From NCBI GenBank assembly GCA_031279415.1, contig JAITIP010000036.1, positions 22,413-86,412 of the forward strand: a DNA stretch of 64,000 bases, written 5' to 3'. Below, piece by piece: positions 17,997-27,045 of the stretch. The position numbers and the translations under genes were made by a program. This stretch comes from Candidatus Endomicrobium procryptotermitis (GTDB lineage: Bacteria; Elusimicrobiota; Endomicrobiia; Endomicrobiales; Endomicrobiaceae). The notes under the pieces are model-generated. The model ran no database searches and was not told the origin of the DNA. It was given only the letters and a program-made list of their open reading frames with translations. Position 1 is the first letter of the stretch. Every line of letters begins with the position of its first letter.

Positions 17997-18141
17997 TTTT
18001 AACTTTCAATGACAATTTTCAACAATTCAAAAATTGTAAAAGCATACATTTATACAGAATAAAAATCTTTACTTATCAGCAGATTGATTAGATGTAGTAT
18101 TTTTTAAAGGGCATAAAGTATATATCAAGTTAGGGAAAAAA

Positions 18142-20259
18142 CTAAAATCCTTCTTCTTCGATTGTAAGATCAATCCTTTTTGAATCTGGAATAATCTGAT
18201 CATAATATTGTTTTGGGGCCGTGCCTTTTATAAAAGCTTCCAAAAATGCGCCTGGCGTTTTGCTAAGCGCTAAAAGTCCAGTTTGCGGATCTATTAAAGC
18301 CCAGTCTATATTGTCCGGTTGGCTGAAATCGACTATAGGTTTTCCCTCAAGAGCTTCTTTCATAAATTTTGTCCAAATCGGACATGCTAAATTTCCTCCG
18401 GTAACTCTGTCGCCTAAAGATATGGTTCTGTCGTCATATCCTACCCACACCCCAGCTGCAAGCTGCGGAGTGTAACCTATAAACCAAACGTCGCTGCCTT
18501 CGTTTGTAGTTCCTGTTTTTCCTGCGCAGGGTCTGTTAAGATATTTTGCATACCAGCCGCTGCCCCTTTCGACAACGGATTTTAGCATGTTTGTCATAAC
18601 AAAACATATTTGCGGAGGTAAAATTTCTTTTTGTTTGGGAAGATTTTGCTCTAAAATTCTTCCGTCTTTATCAGTTATTTTTGTGATAACATAAGGAGTC
18701 GTTTTAACGCCTCCGGAGGCGAATGTGGAATAAGCCGAAACCATTTCCTGTAAAGTTACGTCGCTTGAACCCAGCGCCAAAGCAAAAGAATTTGAAAGTG
18801 GAGTGCTGATACCGAGCTTTTTTGCCGACTGTATCACTTTTCTCGGTGTAATCTGCATTATTGTCTCTATGGCGCATGTGTTTATGGATAAAGCTAGAGC
18901 CGTTCTCAAAGAAACAGGACCTCTGTATTTGCCGCCGTAATTTACTGGTGTCCATATTTTTTGAGTGTCAATTAAGTCCTCTTCCGAAATTTCTTCTGCA
19001 ATGCTTTCAAGGGTTTTTATATCTCTTGAAACCAAATCCCAATTGGCGCCGTTGTAAACAAACACCATTTGTTCATCGTTAAGAAGTGTTGCGGTGGTAA
19101 GTCCAGCTTCTATTGCGGCAAGGTAAACGAAAGGTTTAAAAGCCGAGCCGGGCTGACGTTTTGCTTGAATTGCCCTGTTAAACTGCGTTTCTTTAAAACT
19201 TCTGCCACCAACCATTGCTCTGATTGCTCCTGTTTTTATGTCCATTGCTATCAACGCGCCCTGTACTTTTACTGGTTCTTTTCCTGCATTTTCAAAAACT
19301 TTGGCTTTTTCTGCATCAAATTTTTCAAGTTCATTTTCCAAAGCTTTTTCTGCCGCCGTTTGTACAGCTATATCAAGAGTCGTATATATCGAAAGTCCAG
19401 CTTTAAACAAAACATTTGTTCCGTATTTAGGTTCAAGCATTATTCTTAGAAATTCTACAAAATAATGCCCTGATTCCTCTTTGAGCCTATCTTCTTTTAT
19501 CGGAAGAGGCACTTCAAGAGCTTCCTGTTCCTGTTGTGGAGTTATATATCCGAGCTGTCTCATTTTTGCCAGTACAAGATTTCTTCTTATTAAAGAAGCT
19601 TCTGCTTTTTTGAAAGGATTATAATAGTTAGGCGATTTTGGTATTGCCGCAAGAGTTGCGCATTCGGCAAGATTTAAATCTTCGACGTTTTTATTGAAGT
19701 AAACTTTTGCAGCCGACTGCGCCCCATAAGCGCCGCTGCCGAAATAAATTTGATTTATATAAAACTGTAAAATTTCATCTTTTGAATAATCTTTTTCAAG
19801 CTGTATGGTAAGCAAGAGTTCTTTGATTTTGCGCTTTAAAGTTTTTTCTGGAGTTAAAAATATTGTTTTTGCAAGCTGCTGAGTTATAGTGGAACCGCCT
19901 TCAGCAACTTTTCTTCTCAGCACTATTCTCGAAAAAGCGCGAATAATTCCTTTTGCCGATACGCCCCAATGCTGAAAAAAGGCATTGTCTTCTATAGAGA
20001 TAAAGGCATTTTGCAAATCTATTGGAATTTCATTGATCGGTACCAACATTCTTCTTTCCGTAAAAAGTTCAGCTATCAAATTATCATCTTTATCATAGAT
20101 CTTTGTAGATAGATTAGGAGTGTAATTTTCCAACTGGCTTATGGAAGGCAAGTCTTCGGTCATTTTTTCTAAAATTTTACCACTGACAATAATACATAAT
20201 GGAACTGCCGTGAGAAAAAAATAAAAAATTATTTTTAAAAAAGTATTTTTAAAATTCAT
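18142..20259 (-). CDS. mrcA: class A penicillin-binding protein 1A (glycosyltransferase and transpeptidase)
   Basis: 705 aa. Makes glycan strands and cross-links peptides of murein in the periplasm. N-terminal membrane anchor about 8-30. GT51 domain with EDNAFFQHWG (90-99; first catalytic Glu), GGSTITQQLAKT (121-132) and LNLAECATLAAIPKSP. Transpeptidase domain with SxxK (SAFK, 372-375, in RQPGSAFKPF), SxN (SINTCA) and KTG (GKTGTTNEGSDVWFIGYTP). All catalytic motifs are intact. The start has a modest GGAGTG site. It is a single gene with no partner nearby. Confidence 0.95.
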   Translation of the reverse strand: MNFKNTFLKIIFYFFLTAVPLCIIVSGKILEKMTEDLPSISQLENYTPNLSTKIYDKDDNLIAELFTERRMLVPINEIPIDLQNAFISIEDNAFFQHWGVSAKGIIRAFSRIVLRRKVAEGGSTITQQLAKTIFLTPEKTLKRKIKELLLTIQLEKDYSKDEILQFYINQIYFGSGAYGAQSAAKVYFNKNVEDLNLAECATLAAIPKSPNYYNPFKKAEASLIRRNLVLAKMRQLGYITPQQEQEALEVPLPIKEDRLKEESGHYFVEFLRIMLEPKYGTNVLFKAGLSIYTTLDIAVQTAAEKALENELEKFDAEKAKVFENAGKEPVKVQGALIAMDIKTGAIRAMVGGRSFKETQFNRAIQAKRQPGSAFKPFVYLAAIEAGLTTATLLNDEQMVFVYNGANWDLVSRDIKTLESIAEEISEEDLIDTQKIWTPVNYGGKYRGPVSLRTALALSINTCAIETIMQITPRKVIQSAKKLGISTPLSNSFALALGSSDVTLQEMVSAYSTFASGGVKTTPYVITKITDKDGRILEQNLPKQKEILPPQICFVMTNMLKSVVERGSGWYAKYLNRPCAGKTGTTNEGSDVWFIGYTPQLAAGVWVGYDDRTISLGDRVTGGNLACPIWTKFMKEALEGKPIVDFSQPDNIDWALIDPQTGLLALSKTPGAFLEAFIKGTAPKQYYDQIIPDSKRIDLTIEEEGF

Positions 20260-20413
20260 TTAGCACTCCGCTTTTCACATATATAAAAGTGATTATATTT
20301 TAAATTAAACACTGTGTCAAAATATAGACGGTGGATTTCAATAAAAATACTGCAAAAAAAACATAATAAGGCTATAATATGTAAACACTTTTTGATTGAA
20401 GCATGGAGGTTTT

Positions 20414-20932
20414 ATGCCAAGGTTGTCGCAATACATTTTTATACATCAAAATGAACAACCAGTGCTTACTATAGAAGCAAGAACTTCACTTAAAGACCTG
20501 CGAAAAGTTGTTTCAGTAAACAGACTGAAAATTGCCGAATATCTTTCAAAAAAGAATGTGGCTTTTACAGATATTCCTTTTGTTGCATACCATAATTCCG
20601 ATATTAATAATCTTGAAATAGAAATATGTTTTCCTATAAATAAGCATATTTCAGGAAAAGGAGATATAAAGTTTTCCATAATTCCCGAAGGGGAAATCGT
20701 TTTTTGCTTAATTCAGGGAGGTCATCTTGAAAGAAAGCATTTATATGAAGAGATGGCTCAATGGTTTGCTGACAATAAGCTTAAACATGGAAGTAGTACA
20801 TATGAATATTTTTATCCATCTGAAGACACTTCCGATGATAAAACTCTGGTAAAGATTGCTATTGGCGTGATAAACGGACCTTATTCGCAGAAGAAATTAA
20901 AATGGATAGAGGATTTTAAAAAATTCCGATAG
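20414..20932 (+). CDS. GyrI-like/effector-binding-domain protein
   Basis: 172 aa from ATG 20414, which has GGAGG 4 nt upstream; an in-frame ATG at 20396 lacks one. The order of strands and the Pro/Gly-containing turns match the SOUL/GyrI-like fold used by BmrR and AraC effector domains: an early VLTIEARTSLKDL, a central PFVAYHN and EIEICFPINK, then FCLIQGGHLERKHLYEEMAQW and a closing YEYFYPS. No DNA-binding domain is attached, so it is a free effector-binding protein. The ligand is unknown. Confidence 0.6.
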   Translation: MPRLSQYIFIHQNEQPVLTIEARTSLKDLRKVVSVNRLKIAEYLSKKNVAFTDIPFVAYHNSDINNLEIEICFPINKHISGKGDIKFSIIPEGEIVFCLIQGGHLERKHLYEEMAQWFADNKLKHGSSTYEYFYPSEDTSDDKTLVKIAIGVINGPYSQKKLKWIEDFKKFR

Positions 20933-20941
20933 AAAATTGAT

Positions 20942-21136
20942 TCATCTGTGCCACTGAGATTTCGTCAATAATATTTTGAATTTCTCTTTTTGTGCGCTGT
21001 ATGCGTCTTCGTCTATAAGGTTTTGTCTTAATTTATACTTGTATTGTGCGTCGGGAAAATATTTGTCGTTAAATTGTTTTAGTTTTTCTATTAAAGTATT
21101 TTTAAAATTTAGAACTAAGGTAACAGCGCTTGTCAG
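20942..21136 (-). pseudogene. possible start-less gene fragment beside tRNA-Ser
   Basis: Minus frame with 64 sense codons between stops. It has no start codon but looks coding: NTLIEKLKQFNDKYFPDAQ, YKYKLRQNLIDEDAYSAQKE. It could be the tail of a lost gene. I cannot assign it. tRNA-Ser begins 64 nt away. Confidence 0.25.
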
Positions 21137-21200
21137 TCATCTCATTTCGTTATTGCAAGGGCAGTCCTTATTTGTTATAATTCTTAAAATATTTCAAAAT

Positions 21201-21292
21201 GGAAGGGTCGCATAGCTGGTCTAGTGCGGTGGTTTGCTAAACCGCTGTACGGATGAAAGTCCGTACCGAGGGTTCGAATCCCTCCCCTTCCG
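21201..21292 (+). tRNA. tRNA-Ser (anticodon GCT)
   Basis: Acceptor GGAAGGG/CCCTTCC, D arm GCAT/GTGC, anticodon stem GTGGT/ACCGC with loop TTGCTAA, long variable arm with a 7-bp stem GTACGGA/TCCGTAC, T arm GAGGG-TTCGAAT-CCCTC, discriminator G. The long variable arm and GCT anticodon define tRNA-Ser for AGC/AGU codons. No CCA is encoded. Confidence 0.95.
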
Positions 21293-21322
21293 CATCCCAG
21301 TTTTTTCTGTTTTAAATATTTC

Positions 21323-21355
21323 CCAACGTGAAAAACTCACGTTGGTGTTTTTTTA
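21323..21355 (+). terminator. intrinsic terminator after tRNA-Ser
   Basis: Stem CCAACGTGA (21323-21331) / TCACGTTGG (21337-21345), loop AAAAC, then TGTTTTTTT. Confidence 0.85.
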
Positions 21356-21489
21356 TTTCCCGAACTGAGCGAGTGCAAAAAAACCATATATTTTCAGCCA
21401 AAACCAAGTCAGACATTCTCTGTTTGCATAGAATATGATATCCTAGTCTTCTGCCTTTCCATTATTCTCGGCCTTCGGTTCCCTGTTTC

Positions 21490-23751
21490 TCAGTTTTTGT
21501 CTCTGATAATTTTTACCGCTTCCACCATGTTTTTTAATGCTGGTTTTACTTCTTCCCATTTTCTTGTTTTTAGTCCACAGTCCGGATTTATCCAGAGACG
21601 TTGGACAGGTATGATTTCTTTTAACTTTCTTATTTGATCTGCAAATTCTTCAACCTGCGGAATTCTAGGCGAATGGATATCGTAAACGCCGGGTCCTATT
21701 TCATTTTTGTATCCAACCTGCTTAAATGCATTTAATAATTCATTTCCGCTTCTTGTCGTTTCTATCGTTAAAACATCTGCATCCATCGCTTCTATTGTTT
21801 TTACTATTTCATTGAACTCGCTGTAACACATATGCGTGTGTATCTGCGTTTCTTTTTTTGCAGTACTTACGGCCAGCTTGAAATTTTCAACTGCCCATTT
21901 TTCATATTCAGCTATGTTTTCTTTTCGTATCGGATAGCCTTCTTTAAATGCAGCTTCATCAACTTGAATTATTTTTATTCCTGCCTGCTGCAAATCGTTT
22001 ATTTCATCACTTAATGCCAACGCTATTTGTTTTGACACTTCATTTCTTGGCTTGTCGTCTCTTACAAAAGACCAGTTTAAAATCGTAACAGGCCCTGTTA
22101 GCATGCCTTTCATCGCTTTTTTTGTTTTGCTTTGCGCATACGTTATCCATTTTACCGTCATCGGCTGCGGCCGAGAAATATCTCCGTAAATGATAGGCGG
22201 TTTTACACATCTTGAACCGTAACTTTGTACCCATGCATTTGTCGTAAAATGAAAACCTTTAAGCATTTCTCCGAAATACTCCACCATATCGTTTCTTTCA
22301 GGTTCGCCATGCACTAAAACGTCTAAACCCGTTTCATCCTGAAAAGCTACACAGTTATCAATATATTTTTTTATTCCTGACTCGTATTCTTCAAGACAAA
22401 TATTTCCTTTCTTATATTCTTTTCTGATACTACGTATGTCGTCTGTTTGCGGATAACTGCCAATGGTTGTTGTCGGAAGAAGCGGAAGGTTTAAATTTTT
22501 CTTTTGCAGCGGGTTTCTTTCTTTGAAATTTCCCCCGCGTTCAAACTTTTGAATATTTTTAACACGTGTTTGAACGGAAATATCATTAATTTTACAAGAA
22601 GTTTTCTTTTCTTCTATCGCAGCGCGGCTTTGTGCAAGAAAAATTTCTTCCTGTTCGGATAAAGAATCTTTGTGAAACAGTTTTGCAATAAGCACTGTTT
22701 CTTTTACTTTTTCGTAAGCAAAACTCAGCCAGCGTTTTATATCGCTGTCAGGCTCGTTTTCCAGTGCATACGGAACATGAAGAAGGGAGCAGCTTGTAGA
22801 GATGATAATATCCTGATGAGGCACGTTTTCGGCAATTTTATCTAACAATTTTACACTTTTGTCTATATCGTTAATCCAAACATTTCTACCGTCAACAACT
22901 CCCGCTATAAGTTTTTTTGAATTTAATTTCTTTAATGCTTGCAAATTCTTTTTGCCATAGACAAAATCAAGCGCCACAGCCCATATTCCCGTCTCTGTAA
23001 GAATTTCAACCGCTTCAGTAGAATGTTCAAAATATGAAGTCACTATGATTTTAATTTTATCACTGACGCATGAAAGCGAAGTGTATGCGGTTTTTAAAAG
23101 TGTTAATTCAAGATTTGTAGTATCTTTTACTAAAAGGGGCTCTTCAAATTGAACATATACTATATCATCAAGCTTTGAAATTTCAGACAGCAGTTCTTTA
23201 TATATGGAAAGAATTTTATCGAAATATGCATTATATACGTTTCCTTCTTTATTTTTTGACAATCCTAAAAACGTTACGGGTCCTATAATATTTATTTTAG
23301 GTGTTACAGCAGCCTTTTTCGCTTCTTTATATTCCGATATGATTTTTAAAGCGTTGAGCATGGGTTTCATATTGCCATTTAATTCTGGAACGATATAATG
23401 GTAATTTGTATTAAACCATTTAGTCATTTCAAGGGCAGTTGCTTTATCGTTTCCACGCGCCATGGCAAAATAACGATCAAGGTCGTTTTCAATAACCTTA
23501 AATCTTTCTGATACCGCGTTTAACATTACGGCGGTGTCAAGCATATTGTCATATAAACTAAAATCGTTTACGCTGATAAGATCAATTCCGCAGTTTTTTT
23601 GGTAAAGCAGGCTTTTTTGGCGTATTTGTGAGGCGGTTTTATGCAGCTGTTCGGCCTTAATTGCTCCTGACCAATAACTTTCTAAAGCTTTTTTTAATTC
23701 TCTTTTTTCACCAATTCTCGGAAAACCAGTGATGAGTGTCTTAATTGACAT
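21490..23751 (-). CDS. metE: cobalamin-independent methionine synthase
   Basis: 753 aa from ATG 23751, chosen because GGAG lies 6 nt upstream and the protein then starts MSIKTLITGFPRIGEKREL as in the family (the frame is open to 23778). Transfers the methyl group of 5-methyltetrahydropteroyl-triglutamate to homocysteine without B12. The duplicated barrel is complete: the N-terminal half carries GFPRIGEKREL, and the C-terminal half carries TTTIGSYPQT, HGEPERNDMVEYF, HTHMCYSEFN and NPDCGLKTRKW, which supply the zinc ligands His, Cys, Glu and Cys. A cobalamin riboswitch precedes it, so it should be shut off when B12 is available and MetH (also in this window) can work. Confidence 0.97.
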   Translation of the reverse strand: MSIKTLITGFPRIGEKRELKKALESYWSGAIKAEQLHKTASQIRQKSLLYQKNCGIDLISVNDFSLYDNMLDTAVMLNAVSERFKVIENDLDRYFAMARGNDKATALEMTKWFNTNYHYIVPELNGNMKPMLNALKIISEYKEAKKAAVTPKINIIGPVTFLGLSKNKEGNVYNAYFDKILSIYKELLSEISKLDDIVYVQFEEPLLVKDTTNLELTLLKTAYTSLSCVSDKIKIIVTSYFEHSTEAVEILTETGIWAVALDFVYGKKNLQALKKLNSKKLIAGVVDGRNVWINDIDKSVKLLDKIAENVPHQDIIISTSCSLLHVPYALENEPDSDIKRWLSFAYEKVKETVLIAKLFHKDSLSEQEEIFLAQSRAAIEEKKTSCKINDISVQTRVKNIQKFERGGNFKERNPLQKKNLNLPLLPTTTIGSYPQTDDIRSIRKEYKKGNICLEEYESGIKKYIDNCVAFQDETGLDVLVHGEPERNDMVEYFGEMLKGFHFTTNAWVQSYGSRCVKPPIIYGDISRPQPMTVKWITYAQSKTKKAMKGMLTGPVTILNWSFVRDDKPRNEVSKQIALALSDEINDLQQAGIKIIQVDEAAFKEGYPIRKENIAEYEKWAVENFKLAVSTAKKETQIHTHMCYSEFNEIVKTIEAMDADVLTIETTRSGNELLNAFKQVGYKNEIGPGVYDIHSPRIPQVEEFADQIRKLKEIIPVQRLWINPDCGLKTRKWEEVKPALKNMVEAVKIIRDKN

Positions 23752-23757
23752 AATTTT

Positions 23758-23891
23758 CTCCTTTTGTTTGCGCGACAAAATTTATTGATTGTTATCATGG
23801 CATTCGGACTTAGAGCTTATCGTTAAGATTTCTCCATACCGCAGCGCGACTGTGCCTGATTTTCACAGGACTTCCCCATTTTAGCGATAAC
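23758..23891 (-). promoter_or_regulatory. cobalamin riboswitch (short class II-like) in the metE leader
   Basis: On the minus strand: P1 GTTATC/GATAAC (23886-23891 with 23791-23796); a GGGGAAGTCCTGTGAAAATC core segment; ACAGTCGCGCTGCGG as the L5 region; and the B12 box AAGTCCGAATGCC (23799-23811). Just downstream, TTTTGT-CGCGCAA-ACAAAA (23762-23780) forms a hairpin whose loop can kiss the CGCG of L5. The ribosome site GGAG (23758-23761) abuts this hairpin, so regulation is most likely translational. The short form without the long P6 extension resembles Cbl-II aptamers. Confidence 0.88.
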
Positions 23892-23936
23892 ATAAAAAAA
23901 CTTTTTCCTCCCTAAGATGAAAATTACCCCTTATTT

Positions 23937-24542
23937 TTATACATTAAAAGAGCTTAGCGTTTTTTTGTCCCGCTTTATGTGCGGCTGGACTATGTGTCGC
24001 GATGGAAAAACAAGCTCTTCTATTATTTGTAAGTCCAATTTGCATAAAAGTTCTTCGTCAAAAGTAGTTCTGAAAAGATGAGGAACTTTTGAGTTTTTTA
24101 TTATGAATATTGAATTTTCGATTTTTTTTATATCACCTTTATAGAAAAGATTATATTTTTCCAAAGGAGATTTGATGTCCATAGCTATAAAATTTATCAG
24201 ATTTTCTTTTATGAGTTCTTCTAAAATCTGCGGATTTGTGCCATTTGTGTCCAGTTTTACAGCATATCTATAACTTTTAATCTTTCTTATGAAATCTTTT
24301 AAATCTTTTTGAACTGTGGGCTCACCGCCTGTTATTACAACAGCTTGCAGCAAACGCTGTCTTTTTTCTAAAAATGAGAAAATCTCAGCTACATTTAAAA
24401 CTTGTTCAAACATGTCCTTATATACAAGCTGCGGATTGTGACAATAAGGGCAAAACATATTGCAGCCTTGCGTAAAAATTATCGCTGCTGTTTTTTCAGG
24501 ATACTCTATTAAAGATAATTTTTGAAGGCCGCCTATATTCAT
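23937..24542 (-). CDS. nrdG: anaerobic ribonucleotide reductase activating protein
   Basis: 201 aa from ATG 24542 (MNIGGLQKLSLIEYPEK), preceded by AAGGA; the longer frame to 24593 lacks this. A radical SAM enzyme that makes the glycyl radical on the class III reductase. The cluster motif is CNMFCPYC with family context FTQGCNMFCPYCHN, followed by VVITGGEPTVQKDL. It is the last gene of the nrdD, glycyl-radical ORF, nrdG unit. The length is typical of the NrdG2-like group, longer than the E. coli protein (about 155 aa). Confidence 0.92.
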   Translation of the reverse strand: MNIGGLQKLSLIEYPEKTAAIIFTQGCNMFCPYCHNPQLVYKDMFEQVLNVAEIFSFLEKRQRLLQAVVITGGEPTVQKDLKDFIRKIKSYRYAVKLDTNGTNPQILEELIKENLINFIAMDIKSPLEKYNLFYKGDIKKIENSIFIIKNSKVPHLFRTTFDEELLCKLDLQIIEELVFPSRHIVQPHIKRDKKTLSSFNV

Positions 24543-24656
24543 TGAAATTTTTTCCTTCTGCCAAAAACATATAAATTTTTGCCGCTCAGACAATATTTTG
24601 TTTGAGCGGCAAAGTAAAAATCTGCCTGCTCCATCAGTATCTAGGCAAAATATGAG

Positions 24657-24836
24657 TTACTTGCAAGGGCAGTAATGTTTGCGGATTTTAAATTCTTCTT
24701 TTTTACCTTCGTTCCACAAAGTTACTGGTCGTAAATATCCTACAACTCTTGAGTAAACTTCGCATTTTGTGCCTTCAATGTTTGCTTTTTGCGTTTTCAG
24801 TTCTGAAAGCTTTTGTGTAATTTCATTTTTTGTCAT
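24657..24836 (-). CDS. nrdD: separate glycyl-radical domain of class III ribonucleotide reductase
   Basis: 59-aa ORF with GGAGG 5 nt before ATG 24836. The segment CEVYSRVVGYLRPVTLWNEG (25-44) followed by KKEEF is the C-terminal NrdD glycyl-radical block; the Gly of RVVGY is the radical site. The protein ends HYCPCK. In ordinary NrdD this block is the C-terminus of the catalytic chain; here the chain upstream stops after its zinc site and this block is its own ORF 21 nt later. It would have to bind the large subunit and be activated by NrdG. The gene symbol is shared with the large part because together they make one NrdD. Confidence 0.85.
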   Translation of the reverse strand: MTKNEITQKLSELKTQKANIEGTKCEVYSRVVGYLRPVTLWNEGKKEEFKIRKHYCPCK

Positions 24837-24857
24837 GCCGCCTCCTTTTTATTGTTA

Positions 24858-26909
24858 TCAGCTGTTAACTATTAACTGCTGTTCCAACATTTCTATTTGT
24901 TTGTTTATGGCCTCTATTCTTTCCTGTTTGCACTTCGGACATTGTGCATGTTCGCCTTCAAGGTATCCGCATACAGGACATACACTAAAAGTCGGCGTTA
25001 TGGAAAAATACGGCAAACTATAATTTTCACAGACAGTTTTTATGAATTCTTTTAAGCTGCCCGTATCTTTTATTCTTTCGCCCATAAATATATGGATAAC
25101 CGTTCCTCCTGTATATTTTGTCTGCATTGAATCCTGTAAATCCAGATTTTCAAAAATATCATCTGTATAATTTACTGGAAGCTGACTGGAATTTGTGTAA
25201 AATGGCGTGCTTCCGTTCTCGTTTGCGGAAATTATTTCTGGATATTTCTGTTTATCAATCTTTGCAAGTCTATAAGACGTGCCTTCTGCGGGAGTAGCTT
25301 CAAGATTATAATTGTTTCCAGTTTCCTGCTGGTATATGATTAGTGTATCTCTTATGAAATCCAAAACTTTTTCGCCGAAAGCTTTGCCTTTTGGACTCCC
25401 AACGCCCTGACCGAAAAGGTTTAGACATGCCTCATTCAAACCGACAATTCCAATAGTTGAAAAATGGTTTTTCCAATATTCCCCAAAACGTTCTTTTACG
25501 CTTCTTAGATAAAAACTCATATAAGGGTAAAGGCTTCCGGATGTAAATTTTTCAAGAACTTTTCTTTTTATCTCAAGACTTTCTTTGGCGATGTCCATGT
25601 TCTTTTTTAATATTTCAATAAAATCGGTTTCGTTCTTGGCAAGATAACCTATCCTTGGCAAGTTTATCGTAACAACGCCAATCGAACCCGTAAGAGGGGC
25701 AGCTCCGAATAACCCGCCCCCGCGTTTTTGCAATTCACGGTTGTCTATGCGCAGACGGCAACACATGCTTCTTGCATCTTCTGGTTTCATGTCAGAATTT
25801 ATGAAATTTGCAAAATAAGGTATGCCATATTTTGCAGTGATATCCCACAATGCGCTTATGTTTTTATTGTTCCAATCGAACTCTTTTGTAATATTATAAG
25901 TAGGTATTGGAAATGTGAAAACTCTTCCCTTAGCATCGCCGTCAAGCATGAGTTCCAAGAAAGCCTGATTTAACATGTCCATCTCTTTTTGAAATTCGCC
26001 GTAAGTCTTGTCCATACGATTGCCGCCTATTATCGCGGGTTCACTCTTATAGTACGGTGCTACGGTCAAATCCATAGTCAAATTCGTAAAAGGTGTTTGA
26101 AATCCTACCCTTGTGGGAACGTTTACGTTAAACAAAAATTCTTGTAAAGCCTGTTTTATTTCGTTGTAAGACAATTTGTCATAATAAATGAAAGGTGCAA
26201 GCAAAGTGTCAAAATTTGAAAAAGCCTGCGCTCCTGCACTTTCTCCCTGAAGGGTATAGAAAAAATTTACTATCTGCCCTAAAGCCGTACGGAAATGTTT
26301 TGCCGGCTTTGCCTCAGCTTTGCCTAAAGCGCCTTTAAAGCCGCTGAGAAGCAAATCCTGTAAATCCCAGCCAACGCAATATGCACCAAGAAGACCCAAA
26401 TCATGAAGATGCAAATCTCCTCCACTGTGCGCTTTGCGGACGCTTTCGGGATAAATTTTGTTCAGCCAGTAAACTTTGCTGACTTCAGAAGAAATATAGT
26501 TGTTTAGCCCTTGCAACGAATACGACATATTGCTGTTTTCATTTACCTGCCAATCTATCTTTTTGAGATACTGTTCCACAAGGTCAACGTTGAAAGCAGA
26601 TGTTATTTCTCTTATTTTATTGTGTTGGTCGCGATAAAGAATATATGCTTTTGCAGTTTTTTTATAAACCGAAGAAAGTAAAACCTCTTCTACTATATCC
26701 TGAATTTCTTCAACCGTAGGTTTTCTGTCTTCTATTGTGTCCTGCAAAAGAGATAATGCTTTAAGCGTAAGTTTGTCTGCAACATCTGCACCAAACTCGC
26801 CTGTTGCCTGTCCTGCTTTTGCTATGGCTGCCGCTATTTTTTTAGGGTTAAACGGTTCTATCATGGCATTTCTTTTTACTATTGCACTAAAAAACTCTGC
26901 ATTTTCCAT
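24858..26909 (-). CDS. nrdD: anaerobic ribonucleoside-triphosphate reductase, catalytic part without glycyl-radical domain
   Basis: 683 aa. Reduces ribonucleotides to deoxyribonucleotides in anoxic cells using a radical relay. An N-terminal ATP cone (about 11-100; VKRNAMIEPFNPKKIAAAI) gives allosteric activity control. The ten-strand barrel follows, with DARSMCCRLRIDNRELQKRG and the GGLFGAAPLTGSIGVVTINL segment. The C-terminal zinc site is C644-x2-C647 and C657-x2-C660 (CPVCGYLEGEHAQCPKC). The chain ends 23 residues later without the RVxGY glycyl-radical block; that is on the next ORF. The start has GGAG 6 nt upstream. Expression is likely shut off by cobalamin through the leader riboswitch, implying a B12-dependent class II reductase elsewhere in the genome. 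Confidence 0.95.
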   Translation of the reverse strand: MENAEFFSAIVKRNAMIEPFNPKKIAAAIAKAGQATGEFGADVADKLTLKALSLLQDTIEDRKPTVEEIQDIVEEVLLSSVYKKTAKAYILYRDQHNKIREITSAFNVDLVEQYLKKIDWQVNENSNMSYSLQGLNNYISSEVSKVYWLNKIYPESVRKAHSGGDLHLHDLGLLGAYCVGWDLQDLLLSGFKGALGKAEAKPAKHFRTALGQIVNFFYTLQGESAGAQAFSNFDTLLAPFIYYDKLSYNEIKQALQEFLFNVNVPTRVGFQTPFTNLTMDLTVAPYYKSEPAIIGGNRMDKTYGEFQKEMDMLNQAFLELMLDGDAKGRVFTFPIPTYNITKEFDWNNKNISALWDITAKYGIPYFANFINSDMKPEDARSMCCRLRIDNRELQKRGGGLFGAAPLTGSIGVVTINLPRIGYLAKNETDFIEILKKNMDIAKESLEIKRKVLEKFTSGSLYPYMSFYLRSVKERFGEYWKNHFSTIGIVGLNEACLNLFGQGVGSPKGKAFGEKVLDFIRDTLIIYQQETGNNYNLEATPAEGTSYRLAKIDKQKYPEIISANENGSTPFYTNSSQLPVNYTDDIFENLDLQDSMQTKYTGGTVIHIFMGERIKDTGSLKEFIKTVCENYSLPYFSITPTFSVCPVCGYLEGEHAQCPKCKQERIEAINKQIEMLEQQLIVNS

Positions 26910-26927
26910 TATTTTCTCCTATAGAAC

Positions 26928-26960
26928 AAAAAACTCATTCCTTATATATTAAAGAATGAG
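26928..26960 (-). terminator. intrinsic terminator of the nrdD riboswitch (expression platform)
   Basis: On the minus strand: stem CTCATTCTTT / AAGGAATGAG (26934-26960), 7-nt loop AATATAT, then TTTTTTG (26928-26933). It sits between the cobalamin aptamer and the nrdD ribosome site, so B12 would cause premature stop. Confidence 0.85.
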
Positions 26961-27045
26961 GCTGTACCCTGGTTTCATGACCTCAAATAACAAATTAAGC
27001 TACTGTCCGCGGCAACTTAATATTATTTGCCTGTTTTCAGGCAGC

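Noticed and set aside
20976..21215. 79-codon plus-strand ORF running into tRNA-Ser
   Set aside because: It ends inside the tRNA and has no coding character; the minus frame is the more protein-like one.
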